DNA of 64,000 bases from Sciurus carolinensis (taxonomy: Eukaryota; Chordata; Mammalia; Rodentia; Sciuridae): positions 112,702,643 through 112,766,642 of the forward strand of contig NC_062220.1 of NCBI RefSeq assembly GCF_902686445.1. The letters are read 5' to 3'. Each line of letters begins with the position of its first letter. Positions within the stretch are counted from its first letter, which is position 1. Under the pieces are notes generated by a model. It saw only the letters and a list, made by a program, of their open reading frames with translations. It searched no databases and was not told where the DNA came from. Positions 10,801 through 23,700 of this stretch are shown here, piece by piece. A program made the position numbers and the translations under genes.

Positions 10801-12384
10801 TCCACAACCTTCTTTATTTCATAACTTAGGAGACCCTGGAACTAAGAGCACTCCATACAATCCAGCAGTGTGACACTTTGTCAAGGAAGGTCAGTTTTCA
10901 TGGTAGGCTTGATGGCCAATCCGAATTGCCAGCCTCTCTCAGCATCTCTGGGACTTCCCCACAGCAATTTGATCCTTTACCAGAGACTGCCAGTGGCTTC
11001 ACATCTCAGTTTCTCCTCAGGACAAGTGACAGTGCTCATAGAGAAAGGACCATCGAGGAGTTCATACAGCCTCTCACCAAACCTACCCTGGACCGCCTGA
11101 CCTAGTTTTCCAATTTTAATTATGTCAAGTAGTTCGCAAAGGCAGTGGTTTCCTTGGGGACATCATGAGCTCACTATCATAAGATTGCTTCAGTCACAGC
11201 TGTGTCGTGCACACAACAGCCATCTCTGACCCAGCAGATGTTCTCTGTAAACAGTCGCATTAATTACATCTTGAAAACATCGTTCGCGCCAGATCCTCAG
11301 GATTTGGGAGCAGTCTTTGAGGTGGGCGGCAGGGCCCTCAAGAGAGTAACGCCGGCAGGAAATTTTCTCCCTCCCTTAGTTGTCTGTTTTCTAAATTGTC
11401 TTAGAGCCACCCCAGCTGTTTACTGCAGAGTGACCCTGTTCATAGCTGTGGTCACACGTGGCTTTGAAAGGGGACCTCTGCTTCCGCTCTCATTAGAGCA
11501 CAGTGCGCAGAGACCTGCACTGGCCAAAGCCTCATTGTCATCTCCACACGCTGTCCTTGGGTTGGGGACTCCCCAGGAAACATGGACAGGAAGCCGGCCA
11601 CCTGAGCCCTCTCCAGTTGTGCTGCTCCATGTTGGAGTCATCCTTAAAGCCTTACATAACACACCTCCTTATCCTCAGAGGCCTGTGGTGCCCTGAAGTT
11701 CACTTGAGCACTTTTGAAGACAGGGTCCTTGTCATGACCAGAGCCCATGTGTTCAGCCTTCTGACAGCTCTAATGATTTTCACAAAGGTCCTCCAGTCTC
11801 AGGTTAAGTTGTTACAATTACAAGCATCTGTGTCCCTGCCTCACCTTCATTCTGGTTTTCTCTTACCCCATTAAGGTTTTTGTTTCCCTTTGTGACAGTC
11901 CCCAGGTTTGAAGACAGCTGATTGTTCTCTTCCCAGGCTGAGCAAGCGCCACCCCTGCAGTGGTGTGCTCTTCAGTCTGACAAGCCTTCTATGCAGGGGT
12001 GCCATGGAGACTCGGAGCTCAGCAGTCCAGCCCTCCCCCCACCCCACTGCACTCTACACTTGTGTAATTGGGGTGTGGGTCCTGAGAAAAGAATTGTCAT
12101 CTGTCCCTTTTTAAATGAATACTGTTTTCAACACTTCTTCATTCTAGCCTCTGGAGGTCACCTCAGTTTCCATTTGTCATCGGGCACATACACAGTTCTG
12201 CCTGACATTGTTTCATCAGGCTCTCCATAGCTTTATTTGTGAAATCATTCTGAAAATGGTGAGCAAGGCTGAGTTATACGTATTATAATGCCAACACCCA
12301 TTTACTTAGAAATCAATCTTATCACAATGCCTTGTTTAACCTATGGTTAACAATCCATGGAATCCTATCGGCCAAACTGCATTT
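10801..12384. other. Unidentified, GC-richer intron 1 block
   Basis: It has more GC and CpG than its surroundings, for example CGTTCGCGCC near 11280 and ACGCCGGC near 11350. It holds an exon-like open stretch (10830-11105) and overlapping plus frames (11202-11696, 11503-11874, 11922-12230), all without recognisable protein families. It may be a conserved non-coding region. Confidence 0.4.
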
Positions 12385-12519
12385 GTTCTTTTTTCCTCTG
12401 TTTTTTTGTTTGTTTTGTTTTTGTTTTTGTTTGTCTATTTTACAGCGTCGGGAATCAAACCCTGGGCCTCACACATGCCAGGCAAGTGTTCTACCACTGA
12501 CCCACCCTTCCACCCCCTA
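12385..12519 (-). mobile_element. ID SINE (reverse) with (TTTTG)n tail
   Basis: A T/G-rich tail (complement of an A-rich tail), then CGGGAATCAAACCCTGGGCC and AAGTGTTCTACCACTGACCC, the reverse complement of the ID body. Confidence 0.88.
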
Positions 12520-12714
12520 GTTTTTCTTTTAAAGTGCAGTTGAATCAGGAGAGGCTTCCCCAAACATTCTATCTGTGGATCCTGTTTGACAGTACTGTTC
12601 TGACCTGTACTTTTTTGTAAGACTACTGCAAAGTAAAACAAGTTAACCACATCAGTTCTGCATTTACTGGACATCCTTGATTGACTGACAACTAATGCAC
12701 ATACATCATTTTTT

Positions 12715-12925
12715 GGGGAGAGGAGGGGCTTTTTGGGGACTGAACCCTGTGTTGCTTAACCACTGAGCCACATATCCAGCCCTTTCTTATTTTTATTTTG
12801 ATACAGGGTCTTGCAAAGGTTATTAGGGCCTCCCTAAATTGCTGAGGCTGTCCTTAAACTTGCAATCCTCCTTCCTCAGCCTCCTGAGTTGCTGGGATTA
12901 TAGGCATGTGCTACCATGCCCAGCA
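12715..12925 (-). mobile_element. B1-ID dimer SINE (reverse)
   Basis: The ID part (GGGGACTGAACCCTGTGTTG, CCACTGAGCCACATATCCAG) comes first, then the B1 part (ATACAGGGTCTTGC, CTCAGCCTCCTGAGTTGCTG, ATAGGCATGTGCTACCATGC). This is the expected order on the reverse strand. Confidence 0.92.
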
Positions 12926-13389
12926 TGACATTTTATTAACTGTCTATATTTCTGTATTTTTTCCTGAAATAAGTATCTATACACATGTATTTTCCATTCC
13001 TGAAAATTAGCACAAGTATTCTGGATCCTGCCTGTCTCTTCCTTCCCATATCTTTGTATGCCATTGACCTTAAACCTGTCAAATGTGATTTTTGAATATC
13101 CTGTAAGTTTTACATGAATAGCCATCTCTGTTTACATGAATAAAGGATGCTGCATAGAAGACCCATCTCTTTCAATTCATTTGGAATAATATGATTTCTA
13201 AAAATTCATTATTTGTTTAATTTTTATTATTCCATGCTGGAGGGTAGAAATGCCTGAGCTCATATTAAAAATGGCAGTGTTAATATTGGCCTGACTCAAA
13301 GTCCAATTTATAGAAGACATAATGGGTGTGTGGCTGTCCAGAAGCACCCATGGGTAATGCTGAGTAAACTATACTGTCTATGGCTAATA
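12926..13389. other. Unique intron 1 sequence
   Basis: No repeat, exon or regulatory motif was recognised. A minus-strand open frame (12898-13125) begins inside the neighbouring SINE and is not a gene. Confidence 0.45.
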
Positions 13390-13600
13390 ATAATAGGAAA
13401 TACTTATCAAACGCTTGATATTTGGTAAGTAGGCAATGTCATGTGTGCTTTGGATTCCCATTAGTAATCCTGTGTGGGAAAGAGTTGTAAGCAGTTCATC
13501 ATGAGGTATAGGGTGTGCTTTCAAATTTCCCAAGGCCCCACAGTGAATAGTTGACAAACTGTATTAAAATTCTAGTCCATTGATTTCCAACTCCTCTCTC
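13390..13600 (-). mobile_element. MIR SINE relic (reverse)
   Basis: AATAATAGGAAATACTTATC, then AACGCTTGATATTTGGTAAG resembles the reversed MIR 3' end. AAGGCCCCACAGTGAATAG resembles its centre. Confidence 0.6.
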
Positions 13601-13629
13601 TCAGCTGTTCTGGCTAAGTGATATCTGGA

Positions 13630-13862
13630 TACATGGCTCTGGAGCCAGGTGGATTCTGAAGCAGGTTAGATTCAAATACTGTCCCCATTGTTTACTGGCT
13701 GTATGTCCTTGGCAAGGTAACCTTCTTCAGACCTCATGTTTGACATCTGTGTATTAAGAAAAACTTAGGCCTGTCTTTTGGAGTTATCTTAAAGATTCCA
13801 AAGAAATATGACACTCAGTCCTCAGCACATAGTGCCTATTCCATAAGTGGTTAACAATGATG
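13630..13862 (+). mobile_element. MIR SINE relic
   Basis: TGGCTCTGGAGCCAGGTGGA, TTTACTGGCTGTATGTCCTT, GGCAAGGTAACCTTCTTCAG and CAGCACATAGTGCCTATTCC follow the MIR order. It lies next to a reversed MIR copy. Confidence 0.8.
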
Positions 13863-15994
13863 AAAACACTTAGTGAAAAGATGCCATTGTGTAAAGTTGC
13901 ACAGTCACCTTTGCCCTGCCTCACTGTGAACCCTTTGGCTCCCCCATAGTGAGGTAGGGCTGGCCTCAGCAGCTCTGAGGGAGCATTTAATTCTTTCATT
14001 CAAAATTTCACCTTAGTGACCCTATTTTTTTTTTTCTGTTGCTTCCTGATGAACTAGGAGGTGGGTAATCTGTCAAAGAAAGTGATTTATAGTCATTTAC
14101 TGTTTATACCTTGACTTCATTTAATCAACTGCACTTAGAAAATTAATCAAGTAAAAGTAAAACTTAGTTGAAGGGACACAGAATTTGAGTTAGAAAGCTT
14201 TTCAGTGAAAAATATAATGAACTTTATTTGGCTAATGCAGTCAATTTATTCAATAGTGATGACACTTTGAAAATCCATTGTATAATGAAGGTCTGTTTTT
14301 GATTTAGGATTTGAAATATAATTGGCACTTTAAATTATTATTAACATTTAAAATTATTATTTAAAATTATTATTTTATTGTTGATAATCCATGTCCCCTG
14401 ATGTCACTACTTAAGGAGGAATAATACATTCTCCTATAATGTAGCTCCCTCAAAAAATGCCCCATACTCTAGTCTGACTGAGAAAAGTTGGGACTGCACA
14501 TGTGGGAAACTGCAGAAAGACTGCCTTCATTCCTTCTAGGCTTTGAGATGAAACTATTTAGTCCCTCTGCTGTTGACGTTTTTTTTCTCATTCTAAGTGA
14601 TTGGTTAAGTCAGTCCCAAGTTTTTCTAATGGCCTCCTCCTATTGGGAGAGAAGGACTCACTCGAGTACTTTTGGCAAAAACTGAGCCCTTTGTGATTAA
14701 AGAGAACCAGGCTCTTGCGGTTTCAGTGTCCTAACATGGGCACTAATGGTGTCCCTCCTCTTTTTGAAAACAATACCTTACATAAATGATGTGCCCTGTT
14801 AACAAGCCATGAACACAATTCAAGAAGCACTTAGGGAGCTTTGGTGCACATTTAACCATCTTCATCTCGCTCTGAAGAGATTGACGATATCCCGGGTAGA
14901 TCACAAAACATCCTTGTAATTAGGACCTGTGTCCAGAAAGAGTAAGATAATTCCAACTTCAATCTAAAGATCATTTGTATTCAGTGTTCCAAATGGATAA
15001 ACTATTTTAATCTATTTTGATAAAAATAGTAGATTATGCCATAATGTAAGACAAATGTTCTATTTGATAAGTTTAGAAATCAGTTGTTTTTATTCTTTCC
15101 TTTGAAAGAAATAGGAAGCTGAGATTAAGGGATGGAGGTGTTAAATATAAAACAAGAAGGGGCAACACACATGGATTTCTGGATTCTTACTCTCAGACAA
15201 CAAAATTCAAGAGTTTGGCAGTGGAGGTATATTCAGCACTGCATAGAGTCCCCCCAAAAATGTAGAACCGGGGGCTGCATGTGGGTCCTGTCAGTAGAAA
15301 CCCACAACTGTGGCCACTCTAAAAGATAATGGGAACTTGAGGCTGAGGTAATTCTGATAGTGAAGTGTTTGTAAACCGAGGACAGTCATACATGGGATAA
15401 AAACAAAGATATACTAAAAGACATTCACTATTAACTGGTCCTGTCATTGTATGATTGTAGTGTAAGCTGACAAGGCTACAACCTCACTAAGCAATGTAAT
15501 CTTAGGGGACTCCATCACGTATGCTGTCTGGCACTGATGGAAATGTTACAAAGTGGTGCATAATTATATGTAGTTGGATATAACAAGTAAGTGCTTAAGC
15601 ATCCCCTCCCCAACAATATTTGGAACAATGTGTGCCTAAGTGTCTCGTGCCCATTCTTAGTTCAGGAATTAGAACCAGTCTTCTCCTCATTCTAAATTAC
15701 AAAATCATTCTGGGTCAAAATCACCAGTATTGTCATCCTACTCCCTTTTTTGAGAATCCTAGGGAACATACCCATCTTTCCCCTTCATACATGGAGCAGT
15801 ATTTCTTTATTTCATAAGGAACTTTGCCCTGATCCAAACTTGAGATTGATTAGTTCCTTGGGCACATGCCTCCAATGGTGGTTTATCAGTTCTTGGTCAT
15901 CACTTCATTAATCCAGGAATGCAAAGTCTGTGCGCTCTGCCTTCCACAGAGCTGAAGGAAATTTCTTCTTTAATATCAAAACTTAAAACTATTG
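13863..15994. other. Unique AT-rich intron 1 sequence
   Basis: No family recognised. Around 14330-14378 there is a short local repeat of TTAAAATTATTATT-type units. Several 60-70-codon frames appear to be chance. Confidence 0.45.
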
Positions 15995-16110
15995 AAAAAA
16001 GATGGTGTCTCTGTTGTTCAGACTGACCTCAAATTCTAGACCCCATGCAATTCTCCTGTTCCTTTCTCCTGGGTAGCTGGGATTGCAGATATGAACTATC
16101 ACATTAGATT
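15995..16110 (-). mobile_element. Decayed B1-type SINE (reverse)
   Basis: GTGTCTCTGTTGTTCAGACT, GACCTCAAATTCTAGACCCC and CTGGGTAGCTGGGATTGCAG retain the order of a reversed 7SL-derived SINE with many substitutions. Confidence 0.65.
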
Positions 16111-17112
16111 CTAAAATGTACACTTTCAAGTCACTTTTTCTTTAAAACAAAAAAAAAAGGTATTTAGAAATCTTGTTTAAAATCTATAAGTCAAGACATT
16201 ACTCTATCACCATGGAATTCTCCTTGGCAGTTTTAACTCAAATGTTCCTAAATTGGTTTTCATAACAAGTGTGTTAAATATATACGTATAATAGAAGCAT
16301 ATACATTTCCAACTTTGCCAAGCAAAACTACAGTTATAAAAAGTTAATCTATTTGGTCTATGAAAAAATAAATGCTCAGTAAAAACGAAGCATAATTTGA
16401 TAGCATCTCACTTATTAAAATTCCAGCATTCTCATAGTTTACACAAAATAGTTCATGTTGTAACAACAAATGTTTTTCTTCCCTGTCCATTTTTTTCATC
16501 TTTTTTCCCAATTTTTCTTTCTGATACTAGTTATGTCTTTTTTTTTTCTTTTCTCCCATTTCCATTACAAGTTCATGACAAGGAAAATGATCATAAGAAG
16601 AATATTATTCTTTTATCAAAGAAATGCCCATGAGATTTTGTTATTCAGTGACACACATCTATTTTTTTTCAGTTTTTAAAAAATTTTCCATAGCACTTAT
16701 GCAATTAGGTCATATAAAAACTATTTCAGATATTTATGTTTACTGAATTTCATATAAAGTATTGGCAGTATAACCCAAAACAAAGAAAATACATGATGAG
16801 CAGTCTCCTGAGTTTGGGAAACTAGTAGACTTTATACCTTCCAGCATCTTGTAGAGTCTCAGGCAACGTTGTGCTAGGCGGAACATGGTGTTTCGACACT
16901 TGAGTGAATCCCTGTCTGTCGGAGCACATTTGCACATTTGACTTCCAAATTCATGAGGCCACAGATTTGGAGCCAAGACTGTATTTGCATTTGAAATTGG
17001 AATATTATTTTTGCACAAGTATTCTATACATTACATAGAGTTTGCCCACTCAGTTCTGCATTGTCCATTTTCTCCCATTTTTTGACATAAACTACTCAAA
17101 AGATGGACCCAC
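16111..17112. other. Unique T-rich intron 1 sequence
   Basis: T-rich low-complexity stretches at 16470-16560 and 16661-16690. The 92-codon minus frame (16740-17018) has no recognisable similarity. Confidence 0.45.
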
Positions 17113-19262
17113 TTTTTATTTTTTTCTAAATTTTTCAATTTGTTCTAATTAGTTACACATGACAGCAGAATGCATTTTGATTCATTGTACACAAAAGGAG
17201 CACAACTTTTCATTTCTCCTGTTGTACACCATATAGAGTCACACCAATCCTGTAATCAGACACATACATAGGGTAATACCGTCTGTCTCATTTCACCATC
17301 CTTTCCACCCTGATATCTCTTCCCCTCCCATCCCCTCACTCCCCTCTGCCCAATCCAGAGTTCCTCCATTCTTCCTTTGTCACCTCCCTGTATGGATCAG
17401 CATCCACATATCAGAGAAAACATTTGGCCTTTGGTTTTTTGGGTTTGGCTTATTTCACTTAGCATGATATTTTTCAGCTCCATCCATTTACCTGAAAATG
17501 CAAAAATTGCATTCTTCTTTAAGGCTGAATAATATTCCACTGTGTATATTAACCATAGTTTTTTTATTCATTCATCTATTGAAGGGCATCTAGCTTGGTT
17601 CCATAATTTAGCTATTGTGGTCTGAGCTGCTATAAACATTGATGTGGCTGTGTCTCTGTAGTATGCTGATTTTAAGTCCTTTGGGTATAGGTCAAGGAGT
17701 GGAATAACTAGGTCAAATGGGTCCACATTTTCTAAGGAATCTCCATAGTGCTTCCCAGAGTGTTTGCATGAATTTGAGTCCCACCAGCAATGTATGAGTG
17801 TACCTTTTCCCCCACATCCTTGCCAACACTTACCATTGCTTTTATTCTTGATAATTGCCATTCTGACTACAGTAAGATGAAATCTTAGTTTTGATTTGCA
17901 TTTCTTTAATCTCTAGAGAGGCTGAACATTTTTCATGTATTTCTTGATTGTATAGCTCCTTTCATGAAGTGTCTGCTCAGTTCCTTAGCCCATTTATTGA
18001 TTGGGTTATTTGTTTTTTTGGTGTTATAGTTTTTGAGTTCTTTATATATCCTGAGGATTAGTACTCTATCTGATGTGCATATGGTAAAGATTTTCTCCCA
18101 TTCTGTAGGCTCTCCCTTCATGTTATTGATAATTTCCTTTGCTTAGAAGAAGTTTTTTAGTTTGAATCCATCCCATTTATTGATTTTATATTTTATTTCT
18201 TAAGGAAGTCAGGTCCTAAGCCAACATGATTTGGGCCTACATTTTCTTCTATTAGGTACAGGGTATCTGGTCTAATTCATAGGTCCTTCATCTACTTTGA
18301 GTTGAGTATTGTGCAGGGTGAGAGGTAGGGGTTTAGTTTCATTTTGCTGCATATGAATTTCCAGTTTTCCCAGCACCATTTTTGAAGAGGCTATCTTTTC
18401 TTCAATGTATGTTTTTGGCACCTTTGTCTAGTATGAGATAACTGCATTTATGTGGGTTTGTTTCTATGTCTTCTATTCTGTACCATTGGTCTACCTGTTT
18501 GTTTTGGTGTCAGTACCATGCCATTTTTGTTACTATAGCCCTGTAGTATAATTTAAGGTCTGGTATTATGATGCCTCCTGCTTCACTCTTCTTGTTAAAG
18601 ACTGCTTTGGCTGTTGTGGGTCTATTATTTTTCCAATGAGTTTCATGATTGCTTTTTATATTTCTATGAGGAATGTCATTGAAATTTTACTTGATACTGC
18701 AGTGAATCTGTATAACACTTCTGGTAGCATGGCCATTTTGACAATATTAATTCTGTCTATCCAAGAACATGGAGATCTTTCCATCTTCTTAGGTCTTCTT
18801 TAATTTCTTTCTTTAGTGTTCTGTAGTTCTCATTGTAGAGGTCTTTCAATCTCTTTTGTTAGATTGCTTCCCAATTATTTAATTTTTTTGAGGCTATTGT
18901 GAATGGGGTAGGTTTCCTAATTTCTCTTGGTAAGGATTCATCACTGATATATAGTGATGCATTTGATTTTATGGGTGTTGAATTTATATCCTGCTACTTT
19001 GCTGAATTCATGTATTAGTTCTAGAAGTTTTCTGGTGGAATTTTTTGGATCCTCTAAATATAGAATCATGTCCGCAGCAAGTAGCAGTAGTTTGAGTTCT
19101 TCTTTTCTTATTCGTATTCCTTTAATTTCTTTCATCTGTCTGATTTCTCTGGCTAGAGTTTCAAGGATGATGTTGAATAGAAGTGGTGAAAGAGGGCATC
19201 CTTGTCTTGTTCCAGTTTTTATAGGGAATGTTTTCAATTTTTCTCCATTTTGGTGAAATTTC
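17113..19262 (-). mobile_element. 5'-truncated L1 (3' part of ORF2 plus 3' UTR), reverse
   Basis: A LINE-1 fragment of about 2.15 kb inserted opposite to EGFR. On the minus strand the broken ORF2 shows the reverse-transcriptase signature [15 protein letters not shown] (near 19165-19225). The catalytic position reads [11 protein letters not shown] near 19060, where active L1 has an ADD-type motif. The frame 17933-18121 contains WEKIF and TNNPINKWAKE, and 17568-17861 contains the C-terminal Cys-rich motif CWQGCGGKGTLIHCWW. The 3' UTR and T-rich end lie at 17113-17400. Stops interrupt ORF2, so it is inactive. The right edge is approximate, and no clear target-site duplication was found. Confidence 0.93.
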
Positions 19263-19689
19263 TGAAAGGTGAGTCTTAGCTGCACCATGACACATTCCAA
19301 ATGCAAAAATATCTGTCCCTGAACTAGTTTATTTTTCATGTAGGAGCCTAGAAAACCATGAGCATTAAGAAATTGCCATGTGCAGATATTCTGAGAATTA
19401 TGAGCTTGGAGAACTGAGGTATAGGCCAGTGACTGTGGTTGATTGCCAGCTTCATGGAAGGCCATACATAGCTGCTCCCTTCCCTATCCCTGAAATAAAC
19501 ACAGATTCACACTACATTCCACAGCACTCCTTGAGCACCTCTTGTGAATTAATAGAGGAATGGCTGGTATCCAGAATAAAGGAAGGAGTTGCCCTAATCT
19601 ACTTTTAACTAGCCAGATAACTTCTGAAGTAACATTTTGTTTATTTCTTGACATTCATCTAACGGTATACTTATTTTAAAAAAAATGGC
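19263..19689. other. Unique sequence flanking the L1
   Basis: No family recognised. A minus-strand frame (18941-19465) begins here and runs into the L1 reverse-transcriptase relic, giving a meaningless chimeric reading. A 76-codon plus frame (19378-19608) is unidentified. Confidence 0.45.
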
Positions 19690-20160
19690 AAAAAGTAAAA
19701 ATCCCCATAAAGCCATACGCCTACAACTTAGTTACTAGGTTTATAGCGCCTTCAATTATTTTTGTTTTATCATATAGCATGTTTGTATATGTATAATGAA
19801 TTTTCAACAAAAATAGAATCATGCTCATGTTCCAAATCCTAATTTAGGTCTTATAGCACTTGTTCAGAATTATGTTCTCAAAGTCCCTATTTTCTATTTA
19901 ACTTTGCTATCCAACTTGTGTGTATGTTCCTCTTGATATGTAAAGGCCTATCTCCATTCTTTTAAGAGCTGCTCTATACTTCAATATCTGGGCAAGACAT
20001 GATTTGTCTATTTCTCTGCTGCGGAATATTTGGGTTATTTCTATAAAAGGTTGTGATAAGCATCCTTGTTCATACGTTTTTTATGTACTTAGGCTAGTCT
20101 CTGTGGAATAATTTTTGGAAGTGAAATCTCTTGTCAAAGGTTTGTGAGTCTTAAGTGCTA
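19690..20160 (-). mobile_element. Ancient L1 3' region (reverse)
   Basis: The order TTCAATATCTGGGCAAGACA, GATAAGCATCCTTGTTCATA, TGGAATAATTTTTGGAAGTG and TCTTGTCAAAGGTTTGTGAG resembles a reversed old L1M element, including the 'settle, enlarge, correct' order of its conserved phrases. It is strongly diverged. Confidence 0.55.
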
Positions 20161-20509
20161 CATTTTAAAAGTATTAAGTGGTTACATTTTAAGAAGTTGA
20201 GAAACTTTTTCAGTTAAGACTGAAAAATAATAACCACGCCTGGGATTTATGAATAATAGTGGAAAAAACTGAAGTTCCTAAGGCATGACAGGAGAGATGG
20301 GGAAGGGAACTGCAGATATAATGACCATCTTCAAATTTTCAAAGAATGGTTATTCCTAACCAGGATTAGATTTAATCTGGTGGCAGAACAAGAGACAGTA
20401 TTTGAGTAGAAGTGAGGTGGTACCAATGTTTGACCTTAAGTGCAATTTCCTCAGGCTTAAAATTATTTGAACTTCACAGTTAATAAGAGCATCTCAAATA
20501 TGTAAGGTC
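20161..20509. other. Unique intron 1 sequence
   Basis: No recognisable repeat, coding frame or regulatory motif was seen. Confidence 0.45.
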
Positions 20510-20720
20510 TTGCCCTTGGCAGCAGGAACATAAGTTGACAAGGGGCCTACTCCCAGGAGCTTACATTTTAGAGGAGATGGGGAGAAATAGAAATGCAGAT
20601 GTAAACATTTAAATTACAAGATATTTTCTGATGACGGCCAGTGCTCAATGATAATATGATACATGTGATAGGAGGTGTCTGGAAGGGAGGTAGTGGGAGG
20701 GGCAATACTTAATAGGATAA
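20510..20720 (-). mobile_element. L2 LINE relic (reverse)
   Basis: CAGGAGCTTACATTTTAGAG, then the AT-rich stretch and GGTGTCTGGAAGGGAGGTAG resembles the reversed L2 3' half (which has GGAGCTTACATTCTAGTGGG in its consensus as remembered). Confidence 0.55.
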
Positions 20721-23700
20721 ACAGCAAAGACCCAAAGGGAGAATAGTCTGCCTTATTAGGCCATAAATTCCAAAGTCTTGGAAGTTAGAAGTGGAATATA
20801 TTAATGTGCATGGAGGATTAAATTATGTGATCTGCAAAGTCACTTAAATTCTCTTTCTACCTAAAGTATATTGCTGTAATCCAAACAGAACCTATCTACA
20901 TATTCTCATATTTCTTCTAAGTATCCGGTCTTATTGTAGTTAAACCAAGATGCTTACATTCTTATTGGAAACATTTATCTAGAGGAACAAAAGATCAATT
21001 GGTGTTGGGATGTGTTCCCAGGTAACTGACTTCAGGAGGATTTTGCCCGTGAGGTGTGGCCTTATGATCCTTTTCAAAAAAATCAAGGGCCTGCTACAAA
21101 GCATCACGCCAGTTACAGTGCTTGCTGCTGGCTGTTTAGGAGAGCTCCTCTGCCAGGGAACACACTGAAAGCAAGACAGGACAGGTTCTGAAGCAGTAAT
21201 TCAAAGCCTTCCTCCCTTTCCCATGTGAGTCACTGTTAGTCAGAATATTACCTTTGCAGAGAGACTTGATTCCATTTCAGTCCTTAAAGTGATATTCCCT
21301 CCTGGTTTAGAGGTGAACTTTTATCTCACAGGACCAATTCTGTCGTTCTGTGGGGTCCTGGATTGTGTTTATTTGCATGGCTGGTATTTGAACAAACAAA
21401 ACCAAACATGTAAGACTATTCTTTTGATTGAGCTCCAAATAGTCTCAACTAAAGTTCTGAAGTAAGAGAGGACTCTTGCCCTACTGGTTGATTGTACATT
21501 TTCTATGCATTACCTGGGGAAATACTTCTCCCAACTGAGCAAGTTTATCCAGATAACCAAATAAGAAAGTATGCTCATTAGGAGGTACAAAAAGATAGAA
21601 GATAGAAATACCTGTATCATCATAAAATACTGTTGAGGGACAGAGGTGAAAGAGCCTTAATGAACATTTCCAAAGAGTTTAGAAAATTTATCTTTAAAGT
21701 ACCTATATTATATTCTGTGATATAAAATTCTAATCATAGATTTTTAAAAACAACCTAATAGGAAATATAATATCCATTTTCTTTTCATAATTTTATTTGT
21801 CGTGCTAATAGGATGGTAGCCAAAAAGATGGAAAAGGGGTTTATATAGACATATATGTTTCTGTGAATTGATTACCATTAATCTGAATGGACAATAAATC
21901 AAAAGTGTGCATCTGGGTTGCTACAGTCAAGGCTGCTGGGCCTCCTGGGGTCCATCCTTCAGCATGGAGCAGCCCCTGCCTTACATACCAGGAAGGGCAG
22001 GCAGAAGTTGGGTACAACCCAAGATTTTCACTGGCATCAGCATCAATGATTGACAAGTCTTTCTTTTAAATCTCAAATGTCTTTGGTATTAAATTATTTA
22101 TAATTCAGTTAACATGTATCTAAAACTAAGAAATTCATAGGAGACTATTCCTGTGTCACCAGAAATCAAGGACAGAAGCAACTCTCTGTCCTGTAATTGC
22201 TAGATTTCCATGCTGTTTCCTGTTCCTGTCCGGAAGTAGAATTTCAGATATTGCCTTTCATGCTTTATTTGGGACCAATTTCAACTCCACTTTCCTTTCT
22301 CCTGATTCTCACTGGCCATCAGCCACCAGACTCTGCACAATGACCAGCTGGCCCTTGGCAGATCTTGGGCCCAGGTGTGAAGTAGCTGGAGAAGCATTTC
22401 GGAGCCAGGATGGGAGTGATTTCATTTTCCATTGATACTATGCAGAAATGAAGGGGATTCAAGTGCCTTCAGAAAAGCTTCCTCCAGTGAGTAGAGTTTT
22501 GGGGGGTTTCCAAACCTACAACTGCTTTTATTCTTGGAAGCATCATTGTTGCTTTTTTCCCCCTTCCATTTATATCCCAGGAACTGATTCAGAAACCATA
22601 GAAATTGGATTTGGAATCGCTGAATGCTAGCAGACAGCTGACTGCACTCTTCCCAAGAAATCTTGCCAGCTGGGTTGGGGTACCAAGCTGTGTCTGCTCT
22701 CTTGGACAGTCTGGCTGAGTCCTCTAAATGCAGTTGACTCACACCTCACACCGAAGTGCACCAAAGTCTTCTGCTTCATTCTTTAGACACTTTGTGGTTT
22801 GGGGCTCAATCAACCAGGGTATGATTTGCAATCCACAGTAACCGATTTCAGAGCAGCTGCCCAAGTAGGCAGGTTTCATCTCGCTTGCTGGATTTTTTTT
22901 TTAAACCTCACACCTTTTTTTATTAGACTTGGATTCCAGTTTCCTGAGCCTGTTGTTGCCACGGATTCACACAGGCTCTGAGTAGGACCCAGCAGGCTCC
23001 CTGAATAAAATGAGCAATGAATATATTGGTAGATTTAAAATTGCTCAAAATATGATCTAAAAAAACCAAAATAATGTGAGTTCCCTGATTGAATATAGAC
23101 CTGTAGAAATGAATTCCTTGATGGGAAATGTGAGCTGGCTTTACCTCAGGAGTGAGGAAGTTTAGTTAAGTGAGTTGAGATAAGATCAAACAGACAAGTG
23201 ATAACTTGAAAAGTTCTTTGGACTCTGTGTTAGAGAGCTCTTTGTAAAAGATGTGTTCTTTTTTGTATTAGCAACACACCATATAAATAGACATGTAAAT
23301 ACCATATTTAGAAGGGCTTGGAGTGATGCCAATAAAAGGAGACATTTTTGAAACAGTAAGGGAGACACATATCCTTGCTATGACATGTTACTCTGTACCA
23401 AGCATTGTCCACATTTTCACATTTAACAAAATGTCACCCAAGGGGTGATGTGAGGGTGGGTACTCAGGAACTAGAAAGGTAGAATGGTGGACTTTAGATC
23501 TCCAAAACCTGACCGAGCCAGAACTGGAACTCAAGGCGCGACTGATGGACACAAACACCTGGTCAGCAACAGCCATACTTTCGGAAAACTGGAAGCTTCC
23601 TTTACAAACTGCTTTCCAGGCTGAACAACAAACAATGCTTTACAGCTGACTTTTCAAACGTCCTAGGTCTCATGGTAATGCAATTCAATAGCAAACTTAC

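Noticed and set aside
11202..11696. 164-codon plus-strand open frame
   Set aside because: Overlapping frames on both strands are also open in this GC-richer block, which points to low stop-codon density and not to coding.
18941..19465. 174-codon minus-strand frame with reverse-transcriptase motifs as a possible host gene
   Set aside because: The motifs belong to a broken, truncated L1 ORF2; the upstream part is unrelated flank.
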